8,765 bases of DNA from positions 1 through 8,765 of the forward strand of contig JAURQY010000111.1 of assembly GCA_030835875.1 (NCBI GenBank), in the 5' to 3' direction. The first letter of the stretch is position 1. Every line of letters begins with the position of its first letter. Positions 1 to 6,246 of the stretch are shown here, piece by piece. The stretch comes from Nitriliruptorales bacterium (GTDB lineage: Bacteria > Actinomycetota > Nitriliruptoria > Nitriliruptorales > Nitriliruptoraceae). A program made the position numbers and the translations under genes. The notes under the pieces are model-generated. The model saw only the letters and a program-made list of their open reading frames with translations, did not search any database and was not told where the DNA came from.

Positions 1-1
1 G

Positions 2-550
2 CACGCCGAGCTGTCCGTGGCACTGCATCCGTTGGACCGGCCAGCCCCGGACGGATCCGACCGCGTCGAGCTCCTGCTCGCGGCGAACCCTGGCGAGCCC
101 CCGGTCCGCCTCGCTGACGCCGCATCCGGGGGTGAGCGGTCGCGTGTCGCCCTCGCCCTCGAGATGGTCCTCACCGCGGACCGGGGGAGCAGCGTGCTGG
201 TCTTCGACGAGGTCGATGCCGGTATCGGCGGGTCGACGGCGCTCGCTGTGGGGGAGAAGCTCGCACGGCTCGCGCACCGCTCCGCGGACGGCGACGGCGA
301 CGCCCGGCAGGTCCTGTGCGTCACGCATCTCGCCCAGGTCGCTGCTCACGCGGACGATCACCACGTGGCCGAGAAGCAGGTCATCGACGGGCGGACCGTG
401 ACGAAGGTCCGGCGCGTCCAGGACGCGGCGCGGGCCGAGGAGCTCTCCCGCATGCTCGGAGGTGCGGCCACGGCGGACGCGGGGCTCGAGCACGCGCGTG
501 GCCTCCTGCGTGCGGCGCAGGAGCAGCGCGCGACGCAGGTCCACGTCTGA
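2..550 (+). CDS. recN: DNA repair protein RecN, C-terminal fragment (5' end outside window)
   Basis: RecN is an SMC-like ATPase that acts early in recombinational repair of DNA double-strand breaks. The window holds only the last 182 residues; the family is usually about 550-590 residues, so the N-terminal Walker A lobe and coiled coil lie upstream. The C-terminal ATPase lobe is intact: an ABC-type signature ASGGERSR (from about nt 122), a Walker B stretch VLVFDEVDAGIGG (about nt 194-232), and the switch-histidine segment VLCVTHLAQVAAHADDHH (about nt 311-364). The ending ELSRMLGG followed by a short helix is typical of RecN. A Gly/Asp/Ala-rich insert (DGDGDA) precedes VLCVTH and looks like a small loop expansion. 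The frame is open from base 2. The GTG at 17 is internal and not a true start, because homology continues upstream of it. The gene ends 139 nt before pyrG. Confidence 0.95.
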   Translation, partial: HAELSVALHPLDRPAPDGSDRVELLLAANPGEPPVRLADAASGGERSRVALALEMVLTADRGSSVLVFDEVDAGIGGSTALAVGEKLARLAHRSADGDGDARQVLCVTHLAQVAAHADDHHVAEKQVIDGRTVTKVRRVQDAARAEELSRMLGGAATADAGLEHARGLLRAAQEQRATQVHV

Positions 551-569
551 CCGGCGACGCAGGACCTCG

Positions 570-598
570 TTGGCGCTCGGGCCGCACGGCGCTACCGT
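570..598 (+). promoter_or_regulatory. Candidate sigma70-type promoter for pyrG
   Basis: A TTGGCG hexamer at 570-575 and a TACCGT hexamer at 593-598 are separated by exactly 17 nt. The second fits the actinobacterial -10 pattern TANNNT, and the first matches TTGACA at four of six positions. The predicted start of transcription falls at about 604-606, within the run GGGG at 603-606 followed by CC. It lies in the only sizeable gap before pyrG, so it could drive the pyrG-NUDIX-xerD unit. This is pattern recognition only; such hexamers do arise by chance. Confidence 0.5.
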
Positions 599-604
599 CG
601 ACGG

Positions 605-658
605 GGCCGAACGAGCGGCCACCTCCCGGAGCCGGTACGACCTCCTCGGACGGGTCGT
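605..658 (+). promoter_or_regulatory. pyrG leader with two small hairpins
   Basis: The predicted 5' leader (about 85 nt) has two potential stems. GGCCG at 605-609 pairs with CGGCC at 616-620 around a 6-nt loop, right at the predicted 5' end. ACGACC at 637-642 pairs with GGTCGT at 653-658 around a 10-nt loop containing a pyrimidine tract. CCTCC occurs at 622-626 and again at 641-645, and either copy could pair with the GGAGG ribosome site at 680-684. There is no T-run, so it does not look like a classical intrinsic terminator. Whether it regulates pyrG is inference; short GC stems are common in DNA this rich in G+C. Confidence 0.3.
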
Positions 659-679
659 CACGGTGCGGGACCGACCCTC

Positions 680-689
680 GGAGGCGACG
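680..689 (+). promoter_or_regulatory. Ribosome binding site deciding the pyrG start
   Basis: A perfect GGAGG at 680-684 lies 5 nt before the GTG at 690. It selects that codon over the in-frame GTG codons at 663 and 705. The 10-mer GGAGGCGACG recurs before the phosphorylase gene (3943) and before aroH (7893). Confidence 0.75.
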
Positions 690-2405
690 GTGACCAGCGC
701 GAGCGTGGGGCGTGGTGGCCCGAAGCACGTCTTCATCACGGGCGGTGTGGCCTCGGCCCTCGGCAAGGGCATCACCGCTGCGTCGCTCGGTCGGCTGCTC
801 AAGGCGCGCGGACTCCGGGTCACGATGCTCAAGCTCGACCCCTACCTCAACGTCGACCCGGGCACGATGAACCCGTTCGAGCACGGCGAGGTGTTCGTCA
901 CCGACGACGGCGGCGAGACCGACCTCGACCTCGGCCACTACGAGCGCTTCATCGACGAGAGCCTCGGACGCGGATCGTCGGTCTCGTCGGGGCAGGTCTG
1001 GTCGACCGTCATCGCGAAGGAACGACGCGGTGACTACCTCGGCCGGACGGTGCAGGTCATCCCGCACGTCACCGACGAGATCAAGGCCCGCATCCACGCC
1101 CTCGAGGAGGACGTGGACGTCGTCATCACAGAGGTCGGCGGGACCGTCGGCGACATCGAGGGGCTCCCGTTCCTCGAGGCGATCCGCCAGATGCGCCACG
1201 ACATCGGACGCTCCAACATCGTCTATGTCCACTGCGCGCTCGTGCCCTACATCGCGGCATCCGGCGAGCTCAAGACGAAGCCCGCCCAGCACTCGGTTCG
1301 CGAACTGCGCTCGATCGGCATCCAGCCGGACGTCGTCGTCCTGCGCTCCGACCGGTCGATCGACACCGGCCTGCGCCACAAGGTCGCGCTGCAGTGCGAC
1401 GTCGACACGGACGCCGTGATCAGCGCCATCGACCAGCCGTCCCTCTACGAGGTGCCGCTCGCCATGCACGACGAGGGGCTCGACCGTGTCGTCCTCGAGC
1501 GTCTCGGCATCACGACCGCGGAGCCCGACCTCACCGAGTGGCGTGCGCTGGCCGGCCGTGCCGTCGGTGCCACCGATCGGGTCGAGATCGCGATCGTCGG
1601 CAAGTACGTCGACCTGCCTGACGCGTACCTCTCCGTGGTCGAGGCGGTGCGTCACGGCGGACTCGAGCATGGGGTGCACGTCGACCTGCGCTGGATCGCC
1701 GCGGACGACGTGGAGCGCGATGGGACAGCGGCGCTGCAGGGCGTCGACGCCATCATCGTCCCCGGGGGCTTCGGCGTCCGCGGTGTCGACGGCAAGGTCG
1801 ACGCGATCCGGTTCGCACGCGAGAACGAGGTCCCGTTCCTCGGGTTGTGCCTCGGCCTTCAGTGCGCCGTCATCGAGTTCGCCCGCAATGTCGCAGACCT
1901 CGCCGGTGCTCACTCGCTCGAGTTCGACACGACGACGCCGCACCCGGTCATCGCGCTGATGCTCGATCAGCAGGACGTGACCGAGAAGGGTGGCACGATG
2001 CGGCTCGGGTCGTACCCGGCCACGCTCGCGGACGGCTCGCTGGTCCAGCAGCTGTACGGGGCGTCGACGGTCGACGAGCGCCACCGGCACCGCTTCGAGG
2101 TCAACAACGACTACCGCGAGCAGCTCGCCGCACAGGGCATGCGCTGGTCGGGGACCTCGCCGGACGGTTCGCTCGTCGAGTTCCTCGAGCTGCCGGACCA
2201 CCCGTTCTTCGTGGCGACGCAGGCCCACCCGGAGCTCCGGTCGCGCCCGAACCGGCCCCATCCGCTGTTCGCAGGCCTCGTCGGCGCTGCGGTGCGCCAC
2301 CGTCGCGAGGCGGTCGGGCGCCTCCCCGTCGAGCTCGACGAGCCCACCGCAGGCGAGCTCGACATGGCGCGTGCCGCGGGGCTCGCGGACGCACCGCGCG
2401 CGTGA
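690..2405 (+). CDS. pyrG: CTP synthase (glutamine-hydrolysing)
   Basis: CTP synthase aminates UTP to CTP using ATP and glutamine, the last step of de novo pyrimidine nucleotide synthesis, in the cytosol. The 571-residue product has the two expected domains. The N-terminal synthase domain has the P-loop GGVASALGKGI (Lys26), DPYLNVDPGTMNPFEHGE (from Asp50), TDDGGETDLDLGHYERF and GGTVGDIEGLPFLEAIR (GDIE Glu157). The C-terminal class I amidotransferase domain has the oxyanion segment GGFGVRG (359-365), the nucleophile Cys387 in GLCLGLQ, and His513/Glu515 in AHPEL. All key residues are present. The frame is open far upstream to 462, but homology begins near GGPKHVFITGG, and GTG 690 has the GGAGG site. 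The length is slightly above the usual 530-560, with a short extra C-terminal tail. Its stop overlaps the start of the NUDIX gene (GTGA), implying translational coupling. Confidence 0.97.
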   Translation: MTSASVGRGGPKHVFITGGVASALGKGITAASLGRLLKARGLRVTMLKLDPYLNVDPGTMNPFEHGEVFVTDDGGETDLDLGHYERFIDESLGRGSSVSSGQVWSTVIAKERRGDYLGRTVQVIPHVTDEIKARIHALEEDVDVVITEVGGTVGDIEGLPFLEAIRQMRHDIGRSNIVYVHCALVPYIAASGELKTKPAQHSVRELRSIGIQPDVVVLRSDRSIDTGLRHKVALQCDVDTDAVISAIDQPSLYEVPLAMHDEGLDRVVLERLGITTAEPDLTEWRALAGRAVGATDRVEIAIVGKYVDLPDAYLSVVEAVRHGGLEHGVHVDLRWIAADDVERDGTAALQGVDAIIVPGGFGVRGVDGKVDAIRFARENEVPFLGLCLGLQCAVIEFARNVADLAGAHSLEFDTTTPHPVIALMLDQQDVTEKGGTMRLGSYPATLADGSLVQQLYGASTVDERHRHRFEVNNDYREQLAAQGMRWSGTSPDGSLVEFLELPDHPFFVATQAHPELRSRPNRPHPLFAGLVGAAVRHRREAVGRLPVELDEPTAGELDMARAAGLADAPRA

Positions 2406-2977
2406 GCACGTTCCGGACGGTCGCGTCCCGGCATGTCTACCGCGGCTTCTCGTCGGTGCGCCTCGACGAGCTCGAGGGTCCGGAGGGTCGTTTCACCCGC
2501 GAGGTCGTGGAGCATCCCGACGCCGTCGCGATCGTCGCGCTCGATGACGACGGTCGTGTCGCGCTCGTCCGTCAGTACCGCCATCCGCTCGGACGTTCCC
2601 TGCTCGAGCTGCCCGCGGGCACCCTCGACGTCGCGGGGGAGGCCCCGGAGGCCGCGGCGCACCGCGAGCTCGCCGAGGAGGTCGGGCTGGCGACCGACAC
2701 GCTCCTCCCGCTGGGCGCCCTGTGGAACTCGGCCGGCTGGAGCGACGAGCGCACGCTGCTCTTCCTCGCCCCCTCGACGCGTCCGACCAGCGCGCCTGCG
2801 GGGTTCCTTCCGGAGGGCGAGGAGGCGGCCATGAGCATCGAGTGGCGCTCCCTCGACGCGCTCGTCGACGACGTCCGGAGCGGTGCGATCGAGGACGCGA
2901 AGACCGCGGTCGGGGTCGTGCGAGCCGCAGCGCTGCTCACGGGCGCGGCTGGGGGTCGGGACGATGCGCGCACGTGA
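2402..2977 (+). CDS. NUDIX hydrolase, ADP-ribose pyrophosphatase type
   Basis: This 191-residue protein is probably an ADP-ribose pyrophosphatase, splitting ADP-ribose to AMP and ribose 5-phosphate. It resembles Mycobacterium tuberculosis Rv1700, which is also next to pyrG and xerD. The N-terminal part carries REVVEHPDAVAIVALDDDG and VRQYRHPLGRSLLELPAGT, typical of the ADP-ribose branch. The NUDIX box continues as LDVAGEAPEAAAHREL AEEVGL, with Arg88, Glu89, Glu92 and Glu93 as the REXXEE metal-binding core. The loop between the Gly and the first Glu is one residue longer than the textbook NUDIX consensus, as it is in Rv1700, so this is not a defect. The GTG start overlaps the pyrG stop by 4 nt (GTGA). 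The 3' end overlaps xerD by 14 nt. The substrate is inferred from similarity; other nucleoside-diphosphate sugars are possible. Confidence 0.9.
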   Translation: MSTFRTVASRHVYRGFSSVRLDELEGPEGRFTREVVEHPDAVAIVALDDDGRVALVRQYRHPLGRSLLELPAGTLDVAGEAPEAAAHRELAEEVGLATDTLLPLGALWNSAGWSDERTLLFLAPSTRPTSAPAGFLPEGEEAAMSIEWRSLDALVDDVRSGAIEDAKTAVGVVRAAALLTGAAGGRDDART

Positions 2978-3881
2978 GGACGTGCCCGCGCCCGTCGGTC
3001 GGTACCTGCGGCATCTGAGGGTCGAGCGCGGTCTCGCCGCCGCCACCATCGACGCCTACGCGCGCGATCTCCGGGCCTACATCGACCATCTCGACGGCCG
3101 CGGCGTCGCCGATGTCGTACGCGCGACCCAGGACGACGTCGAGGCGTTCGTCGTGCACCTGCGTGAGCGGCGCCGTCCGGATGGGGCGCCGTACGGCGAG
3201 CGGAGCACCGCTCGTGCGGTCGTCGCCGTGCGTGGTCTGCACCGCTACCTGCGCAGCGAGGAGGACGTGGGCACTGACGCCGCGTCGGGCGTCCCGACCC
3301 CCGCGATCCGTCGTTCGCTCCCGCATCCGATCTCCGTCGAGGAGGTGGAGCGGCTGCTCGACGCGGCAGGGGACGGGTCTCCGGCCGGGCTCCGCGACCG
3401 CGCGGCGCTCGAGGTCCTGTATGGCGCCGGCCTCCGGATCTCCGAGGCGGTCGGGATCGATGTGGACGACCTGGACGTACGCGACCGTCTGGTGCGCGTT
3501 CGTGGCAAGGGCGACCGCGAGCGCATCGTCCCCTACGGCGAGCCGGCTGCGGAGGCCATCGATGCATGGCTCGTCCGGGGCCGCAGCACCCTGACCGCTC
3601 GGGCGCCGGCGCTCCTGCTCAACCTCCGGGGTGGCCGGCTGAGCCGGCAGGGGCTCTGGGGCGTCGTCCGGAGCGCCGCCGTGGCCGCCGGTCTCGAGGG
3701 GCGCGTGACGCCGCACACGCTGCGACACAGCTTCGCGACCCACCTGCTCGACGGCGGCGCCGACGTCCGCGAGGTCCAGGAGCTGCTCGGGCATGCCAGC
3801 GTGACGACGACGCAGGTCTACACGCTCGTGAGTCGGGGCGCGATGTACGAGGTCTACGGCCGCGCGCACCCGCGTGCCTGA
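2964..3881 (+). CDS. xerD: Tyrosine recombinase XerD
   Basis: XerD is a site-specific recombinase that, with XerC, resolves chromosome dimers at dif near the replication terminus. The 305-residue length fits the family. The N-terminal SAM-like DNA-binding domain (about residues 8-105, VGRYLRHLRVERGLAAATID onward) is followed by the catalytic domain. The catalytic set is complete: Arg158 (GAGLRISEA), Lys182 (VRGKGDRERIVP), His251 and Arg254 (PHTLRHSFATHLL), His277 (LLGHASVTTTQ) and the nucleophile Tyr286 (TQVYT). ATG 2964 was chosen because a G-rich stretch (GGGGGTCGGGA) precedes it and homology begins about 10 residues later. The frame is open back to 2883, but that part has no family similarity. 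The gene starts inside the NUDIX gene (14-nt overlap), so it is co-transcribed with it. Synteny with Actinomycetota supports XerD over XerC; the sequence alone does not fully decide. Confidence 0.93.
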   Translation: MRAREDVPAPVGRYLRHLRVERGLAAATIDAYARDLRAYIDHLDGRGVADVVRATQDDVEAFVVHLRERRRPDGAPYGERSTARAVVAVRGLHRYLRSEEDVGTDAASGVPTPAIRRSLPHPISVEEVERLLDAAGDGSPAGLRDRAALEVLYGAGLRISEAVGIDVDDLDVRDRLVRVRGKGDRERIVPYGEPAAEAIDAWLVRGRSTLTARAPALLLNLRGGRLSRQGLWGVVRSAAVAAGLEGRVTPHTLRHSFATHLLDGGADVREVQELLGHASVTTTQVYTLVSRGAMYEVYGRAHPRA

Positions 3882-3951
3882 CCTACCTTCGTCATCCCCG
3901 GTCCGCGCGGTCCGCGTCCGGGCCTGACGCGATGGCCGCGGTGGAGGCGAC
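3882..3951 (+). other. Short gap between xerD and the phosphorylase gene
   Basis: Seventy bases without a gene. A TACCTT at 3884-3889 fits TANNNT but has no -35-like partner at the right distance. A 9-bp tandem repeat (GGTCCGCGC at 3900-3908, GGTCCGCGT at 3909-3917) is flanked by CCCGG/CCGGG. No clear terminator. A strong GGAGG ribosome site lies at 3943-3947. Confidence 0.4.
3943..3951 (+). promoter_or_regulatory. Ribosome binding site deciding the phosphorylase start
   Basis: GGAGG at 3943-3947 is 4 nt before GTG 3952. The next in-frame ATG at 3964 would sit 16 nt away, too far for this site, so GTG is preferred even though ATG 3964 would match the usual family N-terminus slightly better. 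Confidence 0.7.
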
Positions 3952-5304
3952 GTGACGATCGACATGACGCCGATCCCTGAGCTGATCGCGCGCAAGCGCG
4001 ACGGTGGGGAGCTGACCGCCGACGAGCTGCGCGGACTGCTCACGCGTTACCTCGCCGGTGGCATGGACGACGCACAGATGGCAGCGCTGCTCATGGCCGG
4101 CGTCATCCGCGGCTTCACGCGCGCGGAGGCGGTGACCCTGACCGAGGCGTTCATCGCATCGGGGGATCGCGTCGACCTCTCTGCGCTGAGCGGACCGACC
4201 GTCGACAAGCACTCGACCGGTGGTGTGGGTGACACGACCACCTTCGTCGTCGCGCCCCTGCTCGCAGCGGCCGGCTGCCAGGTCGCGAAGCTGTCCGGCC
4301 GCGGCCTCGGTCACACCGGCGGCACGATCGACAAGCTCGCCGCGATCCCCGGGCTCCGCACCGACCTGAGCATCGCGGCCGTACGCGATCAGGTCGAGCG
4401 CGTGGGGCTCGCGGTCGCGGCGGCCACGGCGGACCTCGTCCCTGCGGACAAACGCCTCTACGCGCTGCGCGACGTCACCGCGACGGTCCCCGCCCCGGCG
4501 CTCATCGCATCGAGCGTCATGAGCAAGAAGATCGCCGGCGGGGCGTCGACCATCGTGCTCGACGTGAAGACCGGCGACGGTGCGTTCAGTCCGACCGTCG
4601 CGGACGCGGCGGCGCTCGCTGAGCTGTGCGTCGCGATCGGCGAGGCGCATGGCCGTCGCACCGCCGCGCTCGTCACCGACATGTCCCAGCCGCTCGGGGA
4701 CGCGATCGGGAACGCCCTCGAGGTCGTGGCGGCCGTCGAGGTCCTGCAGGGTGGCGGGAGCCTGCGACTCCGTACCGTCTCACTCGCGCTCGCCGCGGCC
4801 GCACTCGAGCTCCTCGGGCGCGGCACGGAGGAGGCCCACGACGAGGTGACCGCGCTGCTCGACGGAGGGGCGGCGTTCGCGCGGCTCGCTGACCTCGTCC
4901 GCGCTCAGGGGGGCGACGCGAGCGTCCTGGAGGCCCCACGCGAGCGGCTCCCCGTCGCCCCGGTCGTCCGCGACTGGGCGCCGCCCGCCGGCACGGTCGA
5001 CCGCATCGCCTGTCGGCGACTCGGCGAGATCGCGGGTGCGCTCGGAGCCGGTCGGGAGCGCGCGGAGGACATCATCGACCCGGCCGTCGGCCTCGAGGTG
5101 CACGTGCGCCTCGGGGATGTCGTCGACGCCTCGGGGGCGAGCGGCGGCCGTCCGGCGGTGCGCATCCATGCCGCCGACGAGGCGGCTGCCGAGCGCGCCG
5201 CGAGCGCGCTCGATGCGGCGGTGGGCACCGGTCCCGGGCCCGTCGAGGCGCCGCCGCTCATCCACCGGCGCATCGGCTTCGCGGACGCCGCCGCGCGCGC
5301 CTGA
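3952..5304 (+). CDS. deoA: Pyrimidine-nucleoside (thymidine) phosphorylase
   Basis: This enzyme reversibly splits thymidine, and in the Pdp group also uridine, with phosphate to give base and (deoxy)ribose 1-phosphate, in nucleoside salvage. The 450-residue length is slightly above the usual 430-440. The phosphate-binding loop VDKHSTGGVGDTTT (Lys86, Ser88) and the family signature SGRGLGHTGGTIDKL (115-129) are clear. The base-binding residues Arg173 (LYALRDVTATV), Ser188 and Lys192 (SSVMSKKIAGG) align with Arg171, Ser186 and Lys190 of Escherichia coli DeoA. VLDVKTGDGAF and the C-terminal domain (about 345-450) read more like Bacillus Pdp than E. coli DeoA, so broad pyrimidine specificity is plausible. 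One oddity is Ala130 where the signature normally has Glu (KLE). The gene stands alone, with a 70-nt gap before and an 87-nt gap after, and occupies the position where parA is common in Actinomycetota. The symbol could equally be pdp. Confidence 0.92.
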   Translation: MTIDMTPIPELIARKRDGGELTADELRGLLTRYLAGGMDDAQMAALLMAGVIRGFTRAEAVTLTEAFIASGDRVDLSALSGPTVDKHSTGGVGDTTTFVVAPLLAAAGCQVAKLSGRGLGHTGGTIDKLAAIPGLRTDLSIAAVRDQVERVGLAVAAATADLVPADKRLYALRDVTATVPAPALIASSVMSKKIAGGASTIVLDVKTGDGAFSPTVADAAALAELCVAIGEAHGRRTAALVTDMSQPLGDAIGNALEVVAAVEVLQGGGSLRLRTVSLALAAAALELLGRGTEEAHDEVTALLDGGAAFARLADLVRAQGGDASVLEAPRERLPVAPVVRDWAPPAGTVDRIACRRLGEIAGALGAGRERAEDIIDPAVGLEVHVRLGDVVDASGASGGRPAVRIHAADEAAAERAASALDAAVGTGPGPVEAPPLIHRRIGFADAAARA

Positions 5305-5391
5305 CGCCACGGTCGCGAGGGGCCGCGGGGCTAGGCTCCGGCGGTGCGGTGCGGCGCCCACGCCCCTCTGTCCGGCACCCAGGAGCACCCG
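5305..5391 (+). other. Gap between the phosphorylase gene and scpA
   Basis: Eighty-seven bases without a confident gene. It contains a TAGGCT -10-like hexamer (5332-5337), a tandem GCGGT repeat just after it (5341-5350), and a 7-bp inverted repeat GAGGGGC (5317-5323) / GCCCCTC (5362-5368). AGGAG at 5381-5385 is the scpA ribosome site. No terminator with a T-run is visible. Confidence 0.4.
5332..5337 (+). promoter_or_regulatory. Candidate -10 box upstream of scpA
   Basis: TAGGCT matches the actinobacterial TANNNT -10 pattern. No -35-like hexamer is seen 16-18 nt upstream, which is common in high-GC promoters but weakens the call. The expected transcription start is at about 5344, which coincides with an in-frame GTG. 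Confidence 0.35.
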
Positions 5392-6246
5392 ATGACCTAC
5401 CAGGTCCAGCTCGAGGTGTTCCAGGGACCTTTCGATCTGCTCCTCCACCTGATCTCGAGACGTCAGGTCGAGGTCACCGAGATCGACCTCGCCGACATCA
5501 CGGCCGACTTCCTCCGCACCCTGCAGGCCGGCATCGAGGAGCTCGACCTCGAGTCGGCCACACGGTTCCTGATGGTGGCTGCCACGCTCATCGAGCTCAA
5601 GGCCGCACGGCTGCTCCCCGCCGAGCAGCGTCAGGAGGTCGAGGACCTCCTCGGCGAGGCCCGCGACCGGCTCTATGCGCGCCTCCTCGAGTACCAGGCG
5701 TACCGCGACCTCGCCGGGGTGCTCCGCGAGCGGTATGACGCGCACGCGTGGCGGCTCACCCGTGAGGCTGCGCCCGAACCGTGGATGCTCCGCGTGCTGC
5801 GGCCCGTCGCGATCCCGCTGTCTCGGGCGGAGCTCGCAGCCCTCGCCGCACGCGTCGCCGCGCCCGTGTTGGAGGCGCCCGTCGACCTGCAGCACATCCG
5901 TCGCGCGACGATCACGGTCCGGGAGGCCGCCGAGCTCGTGCTCGCGGTGCTCGACGACGACCGCGTCCTGACGTTCCCGGAGCTCGCCGGCGGTCGCAGC
6001 CGCACGGACCGGGTCGCGCTGTTCCTCTCGATCCTCGAGCTGTTCAAGGTCGGGGCGATCGACCTCGACCAGCGGGCCCGGGATCCGATCGAGATCTCGG
6101 TCAAGGGGAGCGTCTCCGGAGCCGCGCGACTGCTCGACATGCTCGATGCGTCGCTCGAGGCCGCCATGGGCGAGGATGGTGCGGAGCGTGCTGAGGCTGC
6201 GCCCGCTGCCGAGCGCGTGGCGGCGGGCGTGGGAGCCTCCGCATGA
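5392..6246 (+). CDS. scpA: Segregation and condensation protein A (kleisin)
   Basis: ScpA is the kleisin subunit of the bacterial SMC-ScpAB condensin, bridging the SMC ATPase heads to organise and segregate chromosomes. The N-terminal hallmark is clear: QLEVFQGPFDLLLHLISRRQ, then VEVTEIDLADITADFL, followed by the helical segment SATRFLMVAATLIELKAARL (about residues 60-80). The C-terminal winged-helix region (about 205-265) contains RVALFLSILELFKVGAIDLDQ. The 284-residue length is normal, with an Ala/Glu-rich tail after about 265. ATG 5392 is chosen because AGGAG (5381-5385) lies 6 nt upstream and it matches the usual family start. An in-frame GTG at 5344 would add 16 residues with no similarity. 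The stop overlaps the scpB start (ATGA, 6243-6246), consistent with stoichiometric co-translation of complex partners. Confidence 0.95.
   Translation: MTYQVQLEVFQGPFDLLLHLISRRQVEVTEIDLADITADFLRTLQAGIEELDLESATRFLMVAATLIELKAARLLPAEQRQEVEDLLGEARDRLYARLLEYQAYRDLAGVLRERYDAHAWRLTREAAPEPWMLRVLRPVAIPLSRAELAALAARVAAPVLEAPVDLQHIRRATITVREAAELVLAVLDDDRVLTFPELAGGRSRTDRVALFLSILELFKVGAIDLDQRARDPIEISVKGSVSGAARLLDMLDASLEAAMGEDGAERAEAAPAAERVAAGVGASA

Noticed and set aside
462..689. N-terminal extension of pyrG back to 462
   Set aside because: It overlaps recN, is Arg/Ser-rich and has no CTP synthase similarity. GTG 690 has a clear GGAGG at the right distance.
381..2300. A 639-codon open frame on the minus strand across recN and pyrG
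   Set aside because: It lies opposite pyrG, whose domains and catalytic residues are complete. Its translation is rich in Arg, Asp, Val and Leu with no family motif, as expected from the complement of G/C-biased codons.
2615..2685. NUDIX box appears to break the textbook spacing by one residue
   Set aside because: The same one-residue-longer loop is seen in Mycobacterium Rv1700-type ADP-ribose pyrophosphatases; the REXXEE core is intact.
3900..3917. 9-bp tandem repeat between xerD and the phosphorylase gene, considered as an attachment site or operator
   Set aside because: Only two copies, one mismatched, with no mobile element or regulator nearby; likely GC-rich chance.
2111..4043. Long minus-strand frames opposite the NUDIX gene and xerD
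   Set aside because: Arg/Pro/Ala-rich or Asp/Val-rich shadows of well-supported + strand genes, with no motifs or ribosome sites.
4780..5895. 371-codon minus-strand frame over the phosphorylase end and scpA start
   Set aside because: It spans two confident + strand genes and the gap between them, with no recognisable domain; high-GC shadow.
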